Part shown: in pieces, positions 35,899-47,204 of the stretch | Layout: every line of letters begins with the position of its first letter | Numbering within the stretch: the stretch's first letter is position 1 | Assembly: GCF_022179465.1 (NCBI RefSeq) | Contig: NZ_BPQV01000012.1 | Coordinates: 1 to 64,000, forward strand | Origin: Methylobacterium organophilum | GTDB taxonomy: Bacteria; Pseudomonadota; Alphaproteobacteria; Rhizobiales; Beijerinckiaceae | Direction: 5' to 3' | DNA: 64,000 nucleotides | Notes under the pieces: model-generated | Database searches by the model: none | Seen by the model: the letters and a program-made list of their open reading frames with translations, nothing else | What the model was told of the DNA's origin: nothing | Program-made: the position numbers and the translations under genes

Positions 35899-37161
35899 TC
35901 ATGCGGGCTCGTGCGGACTCGCGAAACCTGCCGGCCGGCCCTGGCCGAGCAGATGGGAATAGATGGCGAGGGTCGCGGCGGTCATGGTCTCGAGGGAGAA
36001 GTTCGCCTCCACATGCGCGCGGGCGCGCCGGGCCATCGCGTCCCGGGCGCTGGCGCGCAGGGACAAGGCTTCCGCGAGCGCCTCGGCCAGGGCCGCCGGG
36101 TCGCCCGCGGGCACGCGCCAGCCCGTGCGCAGGCCGGGCTCGACGTCGGGGGGGGCGAGCACCGTTTCCGGCACGGCCCCGAGATCGGACACCACCACCG
36201 GTACGCCCAACGCCTGCGCTTCGACCGCGGAGCGGCCGAAGGCCTCCGGCTCGACGGAGGGCACCGCCACCACGGCGGCGGCGCGGAAGGCCGCCGGCAT
36301 GTCGAGGCAATGGCCGACCCGGCGCACCACGCCGTCGAGGCCGCGGGCCGCCACCAGGGCGTCGAGCTCGCGAACATAAGCCTCGCGTCCCTGCGGGTCG
36401 CCGGCCAGCACCACGGTGAAGTCGGGCACGCCCTGCGCGCGCATCCGGGCCGCCGCCTCGATCAGCACCCGCTGTCCCTTCCAGGCGGTGAGCCGGGCGG
36501 CGAGCAGCACCACGCGCTCGTGCGGGGGCACGCCCCAGTGCCGCCGCAGGGCCTCGACCCGGGCCGGCTCGACGGCGGAGGGCGTGAAGAGCGAGAGATC
36601 GGTGCCGCGATGGATCACCGCGATCCGGTCGCCGGCCTGTTCGGGATGGAAGCGCCGGATCAGGTCGGCGGTGTAGTGGGAATTGGCGATGACCACGTCG
36701 CCCCGGGCCATGACCGAGTTGTAGAGCACCTTCACCCCGGTCCGGCCGGAATAGGCGCCGTGATAGGTCGTCACGAAGGGCAGCCCAAGGCGCCGGGCGG
36801 CGCCCAGGGCGACCCAGGCCGGGGCCCGTGAGCGGGCATGGATCAACTGCACCCCCTCCCGCCGGCACAGGCGCATCAGCCGGCGCACGTTCCAGGCCAT
36901 GGCGAGGGGGTTCTTGGAATTGGCCGGGAACGGCAGCCAGACGCCGCCCCGGGTCTGGAGCTCGCCCACGAGCCGCCCGCCCTCGGTGGCGACGAGCGCA
37001 CGGGCGCCCGCCGCGCTGAGGGCCGCGGCGACGTCGACCGTGGTGCGCTCCGCCCCGCCGGCTTCGAGGGCCGGGATGATCTGGAGCACGCTCACGCCGG
37101 CGAGCGGCAGGCCCTCGCTCGGGAAGGCACCGGCAGGCCGGGTCTCGCCGTTCATCGCCAT
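35899..37161 (-). CDS. Glycosyltransferase family 4
   Basis: A 420-residue GT-B glycosyltransferase of family GT4, which transfers a sugar from a nucleotide donor with retention of configuration. N-terminal half: SVLQIIPALEAGGAERTTVD (the glycine-rich GGAER loop) and LIHARSRAPAWVALGAAR. C-terminal half: VVLLAARLTAWKGQ, then the GT4 signature EPEAFGRSAVEAQALGVPVV with the paired glutamates. The likely product is a surface glycan or lipid-linked sugar, but the acceptor is unknown. The start at 37161 (MAMNGETRP) has a weak upstream GGA. The frame is open far upstream, but that part is not protein-like. It is divergent from the hydrolase at 37343. Confidence 0.9.
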   Translation of the reverse strand: MAMNGETRPAGAFPSEGLPLAGVSVLQIIPALEAGGAERTTVDVAAALSAAGARALVATEGGRLVGELQTRGGVWLPFPANSKNPLAMAWNVRRLMRLCRREGVQLIHARSRAPAWVALGAARRLGLPFVTTYHGAYSGRTGVKVLYNSVMARGDVVIANSHYTADLIRRFHPEQAGDRIAVIHRGTDLSLFTPSAVEPARVEALRRHWGVPPHERVVLLAARLTAWKGQRVLIEAAARMRAQGVPDFTVVLAGDPQGREAYVRELDALVAARGLDGVVRRVGHCLDMPAAFRAAAVVAVPSVEPEAFGRSAVEAQALGVPVVVSDLGAVPETVLAPPDVEPGLRTGWRVPAGDPAALAEALAEALSLRASARDAMARRARAHVEANFSLETMTAATLAIYSHLLGQGRPAGFASPHEPA

Positions 37162-37342
37162 CGATCGTCCGTGCTTGTGTGGCTGGCCATCTTCCCTGGA
37201 ACCGGGGTCGTCGCGGCCGCCGGGGCGGGCACGGTGTGGAAGGGACAGGTTGCGCGAGGATCGGCTCCGCGCTTTACGGTTCGGTAAACGAAGCCTCGAC
37301 GCGGTTGCGTCATGGCGGCGAATCGAGAGCAGCGAGCAGGCG

Positions 37343-38146
37343 ATGGCAGAGAGCGGCGCCCGGGACGAGATCCCCGTCGAGATTCTGAAGGTCGAAGGCT
37401 CGCGGGGCACGCGGGACATCGCCGTGCGGGTCCGGCCGGGAGCGGGGGCGCCGGTCGTCTGGCTCGGCGGCTTCCGCTCGGACATGCGCGCCACCAAGGC
37501 GCGGGCGCTCGATGCCTGGGCCGCTTCGCAGGGCCGCCCCCTCGTCCGTTTCGACTATTCCGGCCACGGCGAATCCGGCGGCCGCTTCGCGGAGGGGACG
37601 ATCTCGGATTGGCTCGCCGACGCCGTGGCGGTGCTCGACCGCTTCGCGCCGGAGCGCCCCCTCCTCGTCGGCTCCTCGATGGGCGGCTGGATCGCCTGCC
37701 TCGCTGCCCTGGCGCGCGCGCGGGCGGGCCGCCCCGCTTCCGGCATTGTGCTGATCGCCCCGGCCCTCGATTTCACGGAAGCGCTGATGTGGGAGGCGTT
37801 CCCGCCGGAGGTGCGCCGGCAGCTCGAGACCGAGGGCGTCTGGTACCGCGCGACGGCCTATGCGCCGGAGCCCGACCCGATCCGCATGGCGCTGATCGAG
37901 GACGGGCGCCGGCACCTGCTGCTCGGCGCCCCCCTCGATCCGGGCTGTCCGGTCCATCTTCTTCAGGGGATGCAGGATCCCGACGTCCCCTGGCGGCACG
38001 CTCTTCGGACGGTCGAGCGCCTGCCCGGGGCGGGTACGCTGCTGACGCTGATCGCCGATGGCGATCACCGTCTGTCGCGCCCGCAGGACATCGCGCTGAT
38101 CTGCGAGGCGGTGGAGCGCCTCGCAGGCCGGATCAGTGCAGGCTGA
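37343..38146 (+). CDS. Alpha/beta hydrolase
   Basis: A 267-residue alpha/beta hydrolase with the catalytic set in order: nucleophile serine in GSSMGG (near residue 114), an acid in the QGMQDPDVPW region, and histidine in IADGDHRLSR near the C-terminus. The RFDYSGHGESGG segment is characteristic. The layout resembles the ABHD10/thioesterase-like group. It has no signal peptide, so it should be cytoplasmic. The substrate is not predictable. The start is the ATG at 37343. Its 3' end overlaps the convergent DUF1150 gene by 14 nt. Confidence 0.85.
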   Translation: MAESGARDEIPVEILKVEGSRGTRDIAVRVRPGAGAPVVWLGGFRSDMRATKARALDAWAASQGRPLVRFDYSGHGESGGRFAEGTISDWLADAVAVLDRFAPERPLLVGSSMGGWIACLAALARARAGRPASGIVLIAPALDFTEALMWEAFPPEVRRQLETEGVWYRATAYAPEPDPIRMALIEDGRRHLLLGAPLDPGCPVHLLQGMQDPDVPWRHALRTVERLPGAGTLLTLIADGDHRLSRPQDIALICEAVERLAGRISAG

Positions 38147-38399
38147 CCGGATAGAGATCCTGCGCCACGGCGTTGGCCAGCACCACGTCGCGGGAATCCG
38201 CGAGCATGATCGGGGCGCCGCTCGCCGAGAGCAGGGCGAAGAGGTCGAGGCCGGGGCTGAGCTCGGGCGCCTGGGGGAACAGGCGCTTCACCTCGTCCGA
38301 GCGGACCGGGCGCACATAGGCGATGTGGCCCTCGCCCAGGGCGGCGAGATCGGCGGGCCCGAATTCGACGGGCGGGTTGGTCTGTGCGTTGTTCGTCAT
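38133..38399 (-). CDS. DUF1150 protein
   Basis: An 88-residue protein of the DUF1150 family, found in alphaproteobacteria. The family pattern is almost complete: FGPADLAALGEGHIAYVRPV, then LFPQAPELSPGLDLFALLS, then LADSRDVVLANAVAQ and the terminal PVSLH. The function is unknown. It typically follows a small heat-shock gene, and here hsp20 lies upstream on the same strand, 143 nt away. The start at 38399 gives the family N-terminus. Confidence 0.93.
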   Translation of the reverse strand: MTNNAQTNPPVEFGPADLAALGEGHIAYVRPVRSDEVKRLFPQAPELSPGLDLFALLSASGAPIMLADSRDVVLANAVAQDLYPVSLH

Positions 38400-38542
38400 G
38401 TCGTGCCCTCCTTCAAGGCAGAGCCAGTCTCGGTCACCGCCCCGCGGATGCGGCAGCGGGCCTCGACCGATGAGATGGGTGGCCGGCTGAGGGATTGCGA
38501 GGGGGCGGGCCACCGCCGATGTCGCAGGCGTTCATGCGCCGG

Positions 38543-38971
38543 TCAGTCCCGCGCGGCGATCGCGATCTTGCGGACGATCCGCTCCGGCTCCGGACGGACC
38601 AGGTCGATCGAGAGCAGGCCGTTCGAGAGGTCGGCGCCCAGCACCTCCATCCCGTCGGCGAGCAGGAAGGTGCGTTGGAACTGGCGCGCCGCGATGCCCC
38701 GGTGCAGGAACTGACGCGCCTTGTCGTCGACCTGCCGGCCGCGCACGACGAGCTGGCTCTCCTCCAGGGTCACGTCCAGCTGATCGAGGGTGAAGCCCGC
38801 GACGGCGAGGGTGATTCGCAGCCGCTCCGGCGCGTCGCCGGCCCGGGGGATCCGCTCGATGTTGTAGGGGGGATAGCCGTCGCTGGCGGCTTTCGACACG
38901 CGGTCGAGCGCCTGCTCGATCTCGTCGAAGCCGAGGAGGAACGGGTGACCGAACGGGGAAGGCCGCGTCAT
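38543..38971 (-). CDS. Small heat-shock protein Hsp20
   Basis: A 142-residue alpha-crystallin-type chaperone that binds unfolding proteins in the cytoplasm. An N-terminal arm (MTRPSPFGHPFLLGFDEIEQ) precedes the alpha-crystallin domain (YPPYNIERI, then LAVAGFTLDQLDVTLEESQL). The C-terminal part ends IVRKIAIAARD and has the short IxI-type anchor. The frame is open to 39073, but the Met at 38971 matches relatives. The DUF1150 gene follows. A candidate heat-shock promoter lies about 115 nt upstream. Confidence 0.93.
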   Translation of the reverse strand: MTRPSPFGHPFLLGFDEIEQALDRVSKAASDGYPPYNIERIPRAGDAPERLRITLAVAGFTLDQLDVTLEESQLVVRGRQVDDKARQFLHRGIAARQFQRTFLLADGMEVLGADLSNGLLSIDLVRPEPERIVRKIAIAARD

Positions 38972-39087
38972 CGGGTGCGCAACTCGTGTTTCCGAAGCCC
39001 GCGAGGCGCGGGCCGGCGTGGCGCACGCCCCTGAAGGCACTTCGCGGATCGGGAAGCCCGCGCGATGCGGCACCCCCTCCGTCTAAG

Positions 39088-39120
39088 AGATATGGCCGCC
39101 GCCCTCCGCGCCATCAAGGG
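39088..39120 (-). promoter_or_regulatory. Candidate heat-shock promoter of hsp20
   Basis: On the minus strand CCCTTGATG is followed after about 15 nt by GGCCATATCT. This resembles RpoH-type elements (CTTG near -35, CCATnT near -10). It would give hsp20 a leader of about 110 nt. No clear Shine-Dalgarno is visible before the hsp20 ATG. The match is approximate. Confidence 0.4.
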
Positions 39121-39351
39121 CGCGGCGCCGGCCGTCCCCGTCCCTCTCGCCCGTCCTTTGCTCCTGTTCTGGTCTCTCCTCTCGCCCACGGGCGTTCCCG
39201 GATCCGCGGAGGGCCTGTGAATGCCGAAGCTTTGCCGCCAGGTCTCGAAAAGCGCGGCTTCCTCAGTGGGATGGCGGCGCGAATACCGGTGCAGAAGGAC
39301 AGGTTTGGGATAAAGTGGCAATGTTCGGCTCCAGCGCTCCGCCGAATAACA

Positions 39352-39371
39352 GTTTGGAATTCCTCTATAAT
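39352..39371 (+). promoter_or_regulatory. Possible iron-response box and -10 upstream of exbB operon
   Basis: GTTTGGAATTCCTCTATA (39352-39369) resembles, at 13 of 18 positions as I recall the motif, the Irr-binding ICE element of alphaproteobacteria. It overlaps a TATAAT (39366-39371) that could be a -10. A second candidate promoter, TTGATT-N17-TACTTC, begins near 39385. Iron control of a TonB system would make sense, but this rests on an approximate motif. Confidence 0.35.
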
Positions 39372-39589
39372 TCGGCCGGCGCCTTGATTGACCTTCCTGC
39401 GTCGGATACTTCAGCCGGCACGACGAGATGACGCCTCGGGAGATCGCGGCGTCGTGCGGCCTTGCCTTTTTCGATCGTGGATTGCCGGCCGGCCGGTTTT
39501 CTCGGCCGCGCTCCCGATCGGGTCGTGCCCGTGGCGCGGCGGCAAGCGGGACAGGCGGGCCCGATGGAGGCCGGTCGCTCACCGGGAGG

Positions 39590-40096
39590 ATGGACGTGAG
39601 GCAGGCGTTGGAGGTGGTCGTGCGCGGCATGCGTTCGGTTGGGAAGGGAAAGCGGTCTCTGGTCGCGGGCGCGGCCCTCGCGCTGGCTCTCGTCGGCCCG
39701 GCTCTCGCCCAGGACGCCAAGTCTTCGGACACCAAGGCCGCGGCCGGTCCCGCCCTGAAGATTCAGCTCAACCGCCTCGAGCCCGCCGGCGAGGCCTGCC
39801 GGACCTATCTGGTCGTCGACAATGGCGCCGGTCCGGCCCTCAAGTCGCTCAAGGTCGACCTCTTCGCCTTCGACACCGAGGGCGTCGCGCAGAAGCGCCT
39901 CGCCGTCGAACTCGGGCCGATCCAGGACAAGAAGACCGTGGTGCGGCTGTTCGACTTCCCCGGTCTCGCCTGCCCCAAGATCGGCCGCGTCCTTCTGAAC
40001 GATGTGCTTGCCTGCGAGGGCGGCGAGGCCAGCCGCGAGAGCTGCCTGGAGCGCATCGAGACCGACAGCAAGACCTCCGCCGCCTTCAACCGTTGA
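39590..40096 (+). CDS. Exported protein preceding exbB
   Basis: A 168-residue exported protein. The signal region is KRSLVAGAALALALVGPALAQ (cleavage after ALAQ near residue 41). The mature domain runs LKIQLNRLEPAGEACRTYLV, LKSLKVDLFAFDTEGVAQKR and GPIQDKKTVVRLFDFPGL. It has three or more cysteines that may form disulfides. I know it as a conserved gene upstream of exbB in related genomes, without an assigned function. It may be a periplasmic partner of the TonB system. The start is uncertain: ATG 39590 abuts GGGAGG, while GTG 39596 has that same motif at a six-base spacing and may be the true start. Confidence 0.8.
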   Translation: MDVRQALEVVVRGMRSVGKGKRSLVAGAALALALVGPALAQDAKSSDTKAAAGPALKIQLNRLEPAGEACRTYLVVDNGAGPALKSLKVDLFAFDTEGVAQKRLAVELGPIQDKKTVVRLFDFPGLACPKIGRVLLNDVLACEGGEASRESCLERIETDSKTSAAFNR

Positions 40097-40159
40097 GGGT
40101 CCGGGCGGGCAGCTGACCGCCCCGGGCTTCGCCACAGGATCGATTCGAGGAGTTCGCCC

Positions 40160-40852
<693 letters not shown>

Positions 40853-40966
40853 GCCGCGCCGCCCGCGCGAGGCCCCTAGGGGCTCGATCGAGACCTGAGA
40901 TTTTCGCGGGGCCGCGCCCGTCAGGACGGCGCGCAGCCCGACACCAACCGCCCGGGAGGGCCGACG

Positions 40967-41455
40967 ATGGCAATGGGTTCGATCCGCCAGGAGGGCGGCA
41001 GCGACGAGGACGGCCTCGACGCCACCCCGATGTCGGACATCAACGTCACGCCGATGGTCGACGTGATGCTCGTGCTGCTGATCATCTTCATGGTCGCGGC
41101 CCCGCTGATGACGACGGGCGTGCCGGTGCAGCTGCCGAAGACCACGGCGGCCAAGGTCGCCCAGGCGCAGAAGCCCCTGGAAGTCTCCATCGACAAGGAC
41201 GGCCATCCCTACATCGCCAAGGACGCCTTCACCCCCGAGACGCTGATGCCGCGCCTGCGGGCGCTCAAGGCGGAGAACCCGGACCAGGTCGTGCTGGTCC
41301 GCGGCGACCGGGACGTGCCCTACGGCAAGATCATGGAGGTGATGGGCCTCGTCGGTCAGGCCGGCTTCACCAAGGTCTCGCTGATCGCGCAGTCGCCCGG
41401 CGGCGGCGCGGCGCCTGCCCCCGCTCCCGCCCCTTCCAACGCGCCCGCGCCCTAA
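40967..41455 (+). CDS. exbD: ExbD-type energiser subunit
   Basis: A 162-residue ExbD/TolR protein: a short cytoplasmic N-terminus, one membrane helix ([19 protein letters not shown]) with the essential aspartate in it, then a periplasmic domain with QLPKTTAAK and [19 protein letters not shown]. The tail is an unusual Ala/Pro run. It sits 114 nt after exbB and 4 nt before tonB, so the three genes form an operon. Confidence 0.93.
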   Translation: MAMGSIRQEGGSDEDGLDATPMSDINVTPMVDVMLVLLIIFMVAAPLMTTGVPVQLPKTTAAKVAQAQKPLEVSIDKDGHPYIAKDAFTPETLMPRLRALKAENPDQVVLVRGDRDVPYGKIMEVMGLVGQAGFTKVSLIAQSPGGGAAPAPAPAPSNAPAP

Positions 41456-41459
41456 CGCC

Positions 41460-42506
41460 ATGACCGCTCTGGTTTCGTCGCAGAGCCCGGGCCGGGGGCC
41501 GTCGGGGCTGTTCGCGGCCTTCGTCGTCGCGCTCCTGCTGCACGCGCTCGCCCTGCTCGCGATCACCTTCCTGCATTTCACGCCGCCGGCGCCCCCCGGC
41601 GAGCAGGAGATCACGATCGATCTCGCGCCGCAGATGACGGAGGCCGAGACGCAGGCGCCCGCCGAGCAGGCCCAGTCCGAGGCCGCGCCCGAGACCACCA
41701 AGCCGATCGGCGATCCGATGGAGGCCGCCGAGCCGCCTCCGCCCGAGACTGCCGAGGTGGTGCCGGAGGAGGCGATCGCCGAGCAGCCGCAGGAGGTGAA
41801 GCCTCCGCCCCCGCCCGAGGTGCTGGCCGAGAAGCCGCCGGAGACCGCGCCGCCCCCGCCCGAGGAGCGGATCATCACCTCCCAGGCCCCGGAGGCGGAG
41901 GCTCTGGCGCCTCCGCCGCCGGAGACCGTGGCCAAGCCGCCGGAGCCTCCGAAGCCGATCGAGCCGGCGAAGCCCAAACAGCCCGATCCCGCCAAGATCG
42001 CCGCGGAGCGGGAGGCCCGTCGCAAGGCCGCCCTCGAAGCCAAGCGCGAGAAGGAACGCGAGGAGCGTCGCCTCGAGGCGATCCGCGAGAAGCGCGAAGC
42101 GCAGAAGCGTGAGCGCGAGGCGGCTCGCAAGGCCGCTGCCGCCAGCGCCGGGCAGTCGCAGCGCAACTCCGCTTCCGCCTCGCGCCAGAGTTCGGGTGGC
42201 GCGGCCTCAGCCGGCAGCGATCCGAACGCCATGGCGCAATGGAAGGCCTCGATGGCGGCCACCATCCGCGGCCGCATGAACCGCGAGGCGGCGTCCGGCA
42301 CCTCCGGCGGCGTCGCCACCGTGCGCTTCACCGTGAGCCGGTCTGGTTCCGTGAGCGGGGCTGGGCTGGCGGGCAGCAGCGGCATCGGAGCCATCGACAG
42401 CGCGGCGCTCGCCGCCGTGCGCGGCGCACTGCCGCCGGCCCCCCCCGGCGTGACCCAGTCGAGCCTCTCCGTCACGGTTCCGCTCCGGTTCAGCCCGGGG
42501 CGGTGA
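41460..42506 (+). CDS. tonB: TonB-family energy transducer
   Basis: A 348-residue TonB/TolA-like protein. One N-terminal membrane helix (about 18-40, [20 protein letters not shown]) with the conserved His is followed by a Pro/Glu-rich, then Lys/Glu/Arg-rich periplasmic stretch (about 50-240) that spans the periplasm. The C-terminal domain (about 255-348) includes [18 protein letters not shown] and ends in [11 protein letters not shown], as TonB domains do. It passes energy to outer-membrane receptors for iron chelates or vitamins. No receptor gene is in the window. Confidence 0.9.
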   Translation: MTALVSSQSPGRGPSGLFAAFVVALLLHALALLAITFLHFTPPAPPGEQEITIDLAPQMTEAETQAPAEQAQSEAAPETTKPIGDPMEAAEPPPPETAEVVPEEAIAEQPQEVKPPPPPEVLAEKPPETAPPPPEERIITSQAPEAEALAPPPPETVAKPPEPPKPIEPAKPKQPDPAKIAAEREARRKAALEAKREKEREERRLEAIREKREAQKREREAARKAAAASAGQSQRNSASASRQSSGGAASAGSDPNAMAQWKASMAATIRGRMNREAASGTSGGVATVRFTVSRSGSVSGAGLAGSSGIGAIDSAALAAVRGALPPAPPGVTQSSLSVTVPLRFSPGR

Positions 42507-42516
42507 CGCGCGGCCC

Positions 42517-43059
42517 GTGACGGTCTTCTTCACGAGCGACACGCATTTCGGCGACACCCGCGCGTTGCGCATCGACAAGCGCCCCTTCGCGAGCCTCGCC
42601 GAGCACGATGCGGTGCTGATCGCCAACTGGAACGAGCGGGTCGGGGCGGCGGACGAGATCTGGCATCTCGGCGACTTCGCCCTCGGGCCGCCGCCGGAGC
42701 GCGTCCGCGCGATCCTCGCCGCGCTGAACGGGCGCAAGCACCTGATCGTGGGCAACAATGACGGCCCGGCGACCCTGGAGGCGCCGGGCTGGGACAGCGT
42801 CGGCCACTATGCGGAGATCACCGTGGACGGCCGCCGCTTCGTGCTCTGCCACTATGCCTTCCGCACCTGGAACGGGACGGGGCGCGGCGCCCTGAACCTG
42901 CATGGCCATTCCCATGGCCGGCTGACCCCGATCCCGCGCCAATACGATGTCGGCGTCGATCCGCAGGGGCTCAGGCCGGTGACCCTCGCCGAGATCCTCG
43001 TCTCGCGCCGGGGACGCCGGGGCATGCCCTCCGCGCCGGGCAAAAACGCGGAACCATAG
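42517..43059 (+). CDS. Calcineurin-like metallophosphoesterase
   Basis: A 180-residue phosphoesterase with the full metal-site set in order: SDTHFGD at residues 7-13, HLGDF near 50, GNNDGP near 79, CHYAF near 112 and GHSHG near 130. The substrate could be a nucleotide or phosphoprotein. The family is broad. The start is a GTG at 42517, 11 nt after tonB, with no strong ribosome binding site, so translation may be coupled to tonB. No signal peptide is seen, so it is cytoplasmic. Confidence 0.9.
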   Translation: MTVFFTSDTHFGDTRALRIDKRPFASLAEHDAVLIANWNERVGAADEIWHLGDFALGPPPERVRAILAALNGRKHLIVGNNDGPATLEAPGWDSVGHYAEITVDGRRFVLCHYAFRTWNGTGRGALNLHGHSHGRLTPIPRQYDVGVDPQGLRPVTLAEILVSRRGRRGMPSAPGKNAEP

Positions 43060-43163
43060 AAGCAGCTTCGCCGTTCAACGGCACATGAACGGGCGATGAT
43101 CGGGGCCAGAAATCTTGGCCGGTCTTGCGCCGTACCTTTCACACGATAGCTTCCGGGTTGCCC

Positions 43164-43490
43164 ATGTCCGGCTCAACTCTGCGTCACGCGATTCTCACCG
43201 CCGCCACGGCTGCGGGACTTCTCGGGACGATGCTCCCTGCCCAGGCCCTGCCGAGCTGTGTCGAGGGACAGCGCCGCCTCCAGGAGGCCAGTGCGCTGCG
43301 CTTCCAGGCCCGCCAGGAGGCCCGCCTGGGTAACCACGACCGCGTCTGCGACACCCTCGACGAGGTCGGCGACCGCTACCACGACGCCCAGGGCGATTTC
43401 GAGGATTGCGGCCAGGACATCGTCTCCATCGATCTGCGGAGCGAATTGCGGGCGTTGCGCGTCGCCAAGCGGGTTAACCGCTGCGACTGA
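43164..43490 (+). CDS. Exported cysteine-containing small protein
   Basis: A 108-residue protein with a Sec signal peptide (LRHAILTAATAAGLLGTMLP, cleavage after AQA near residue 29). The mature part of about 79 residues is charged and helical (EGQRRLQEASALRFQARQEA) and has four cysteines, probably in two disulfides. I do not recognise the family. The start at 43164 is the first ATG. An upstream TTG at 43125 would add residues without signal character. It stands after the metallophosphoesterase on the same strand. Confidence 0.65.
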   Translation: MSGSTLRHAILTAATAAGLLGTMLPAQALPSCVEGQRRLQEASALRFQARQEARLGNHDRVCDTLDEVGDRYHDAQGDFEDCGQDIVSIDLRSELRALRVAKRVNRCD

Positions 43491-43575
43491 CCGGGTGCGC
43501 CGCCACACGCCGATCCGCGGCGTTCGGGCGCATCACTCGACCAACGACGCAACGCCGATTCCTCAGGGGCTCACG

Positions 43576-43704
43576 ATGAACACCAACGCTCAAGCCCAGG
43601 TCGACACCGCCTCCGTCGGCCCCTCCTTCACCGCTGCGCTCTGCGGCTTCCTCGGCAGCACCCTCGCTACCACGATGGTGATGTTCCTGCTCAGCAGCGT
43701 CTGA
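43576..43704 (+). CDS. 42-residue membrane microprotein
   Basis: A very short gene: MNTNAQAQVDTASVG, then a single membrane helix (FTAALCGFLGSTLATTMVMF) and a short LLSSV tail. CAGGGG upstream can serve as a ribosome binding site. It has no homologue that I know. The ATG follows the previous gene by 85 nt. Moderate support only: a hydrophobic helix of the right length can occur by chance. Confidence 0.5.
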   Translation: MNTNAQAQVDTASVGPSFTAALCGFLGSTLATTMVMFLLSSV

Positions 43705-43734
43705 AGCGCCCGAAGGCCGAGCGTCGCGCGTCTT

Positions 43735-43983
43735 TCAGGGGGCGACGTTCCAGAAGCGCCCCCGGGCGAACAGCATCTCCGGATTGCCCACCCGGGCAGT
43801 CGGGGCGGCCTGGGGCGGCGGAGGCGGGCAGCGGGGCGCCACGACCGGCGCCGGTGCCTTGGCCGCTTGGGCCGGCGGGACCAGGCCGAGACGCGACTGA
43901 ACCTCCGGATGGCGCGCGGCCGCGATCGTCGCCACGCAAGCGATGATGCCGCCGGCAAGCATGCCAAGGAAGAAGTTCGTCAT
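43735..43983 (-). CDS. Small membrane-anchored Pro-rich protein
   Basis: An 82-residue protein with an N-terminal membrane helix (NFFLGMLAGGIIACVATIAA) followed by a Pro/Ala-rich tail ending RGRFWNVAP. I chose the ATG at 43983 because it puts the membrane anchor first. A GTG at 44076 would add 31 residues with a cysteine-rich CCTACDADC motif. Neither start has a convincing ribosome binding site. Function unknown. Confidence 0.55.
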   Translation of the reverse strand: MTNFFLGMLAGGIIACVATIAAARHPEVQSRLGLVPPAQAAKAPAPVVAPRCPPPPPQAAPTARVGNPEMLFARGRFWNVAP

Positions 43984-44153
43984 GAACGGCGGGTCCGGAT
44001 CGCAATCTGCGTCGCACGCAGTGCAGCAAATCTCTCGCCCTTCAAGAGGGCGCCATCGTGGCGGATCCTCGCTCACCTTCTTTTAACAGGCGCGTGCCAG
44101 AAAGATCGACGAGCGGGCCTCTGCGCTGCCCGAACGGCGGGGACACCAAATCG

Positions 44154-44534
44154 ATGTCGTATGCGGCCAATGCCTACGCGAAGGTCTCGCGCAGCGCACT
44201 CTCTCCCCGAGAAGCCGAGGCCGCCGTACTTCTCAAGGCCGCTGGCCGGCTCCAGGCCCTGCAGGGCAATGTCGAGCCCGGCTCTGTGGCGCTGAACGAG
44301 GCCCTGATCTTCAACCAGAAGGTCTGGACTGTTCTCGCCTCCGCCGTGGCCGATCCGGCCAATCCCCTGCCCGACGATCTGCGCCAGAACGTCAGCAATC
44401 TCGCCGTCTACGTCTTCCGCACGATCATCGACGCGATGATCGAGCCGAGCGCCCGCAAGCTCGAGACGCTCGTCACCCTCAATCATCACCTCGCCGCCGG
44501 CCTGCAGGGCGATCCCGGTCCGGTGGCCGCCTGA
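44154..44534 (+). CDS. flaF: Flagellar biosynthesis regulator FlaF
   Basis: A 126-residue FlaF protein. The family signature is clear: YAANAYAKVSRSALSPREAE, then NEALIFNQKVWTVLASAVAD and LPDDLRQNVSNLAVYVFRTI. FlaF, with FlbT, controls flagellin production in alphaproteobacteria. The usual neighbours (flagellin genes, flbT) are absent here. The only flagellar-looking neighbour is the convergent FlaG-like gene at 44614-44976. The start at 44154 fits the family N-terminus. Confidence 0.92.
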   Translation: MSYAANAYAKVSRSALSPREAEAAVLLKAAGRLQALQGNVEPGSVALNEALIFNQKVWTVLASAVADPANPLPDDLRQNVSNLAVYVFRTIIDAMIEPSARKLETLVTLNHHLAAGLQGDPGPVAA

Positions 44535-44562
44535 CCGCATCGGTACAGTCCCGGACATGCGA

Positions 44563-44587
44563 AGGGCCGCCCCGGTGGAGCGGCCCT
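44563..44587. terminator. Hairpin between flaF and FlaG-like gene
   Basis: AGGGCCGC and GCGGCCCT form a perfect 8-bp stem with a 9-nt loop, placed between two convergent genes. It could act as a bidirectional terminator. T runs are lacking on both sides. Confidence 0.5.
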
Positions 44588-44613
44588 GAATCCCCGGAAG
44601 AGCGAAGGAGAAG

Positions 44614-44976
44614 CTAGGCGAATTTCGCGATGCGCTGGCCGAGCTGCGCCGCGCCGTCGCGGGCATAGGCACGCGCCCGGAGAACGACCTCGTCGGGGAT
44701 CTGCACCAGCACGTCGCCGGTCGCGGCGTCGGTCACGCGGTAGACGATGGCCTGGCTCTCGGGATCACGCTCGAAGCCGCGCTTCTCCGTGGACGCCGCG
44801 GGAGCGGGATTGGCGGCCGGGGTGTTCTCGGGATTGATCTCGATCGAGACCGCCGGGGCGAGTTGCCGGCTGGTGTTCGGCGTGTCGGACGTGACCTGCG
44901 CCGTGGGGCGCGACTCCGCGGCCGAAGCGACCGAAGGGGTCGGTGCGGGCGTCGAGATCGGCCTTATGGCATCCAT
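44614..44976 (-). CDS. FlaG-like protein
   Basis: A 120-residue protein. The first 65 residues are Pro/Ala/Ser-rich and probably disordered. The C-terminal segment RDPESQAIVYRVTDAATGDV followed by LVQIPDEVVLRARAY resembles the FlaG family (a strand pair ending in IPxE/DxxL). FlaG-type proteins influence filament length or flagellin handling. The match is to the short core only. It converges with flaF, which supports a flagellar role. Confidence 0.65.
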   Translation of the reverse strand: MDAIRPISTPAPTPSVASAAESRPTAQVTSDTPNTSRQLAPAVSIEINPENTPAANPAPAASTEKRGFERDPESQAIVYRVTDAATGDVLVQIPDEVVLRARAYARDGAAQLGQRIAKFA

Positions 44977-45166
44977 GGGATTGCTCCATCCTCATCGAGG
45001 ACTGTGCCCCGATTGAAGCCCCGAGGCGATAAGCGGAATCTTAAGATCGTCGCGTTTTCCGCGCCGCGCTCAGGTCTCGGTTGCGAAAGCGTAAACGTAC
45101 CGAGGCGAATTGTCGGGAAATTCTCTCTTGTGGCAGCTCGGTTGCAGTCCGTGATGCGAGCACAAC

Positions 45167-45199
45167 GAGAAAGGGCCGCCGCTCGGAAGCGGCGGCCCC
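45167..45199 (-). terminator. thiC terminator
   Basis: On the minus strand GGGCCGCCGCT and AGCGGCGGCCC form a perfect 11-bp stem with a TCCG loop, followed by TTTCTCGTT. An intrinsic terminator 26 nt after the thiC stop codon. No further gene is visible between 44977 and 45224. Confidence 0.9.
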
Positions 45200-45224
45200 T
45201 GGCCTCCCGGCCCGCGCCTCGGCG

Positions 45225-47123
<1,899 letters not shown>

Positions 47124-47204
47124 TCACTCCTGGCGTTGGAGGCGACCCGCAGACGACGAACGGTTTGGGCTTTCACAAACACGCGGCCTCTCGCCGCGCG
47201 CAGC

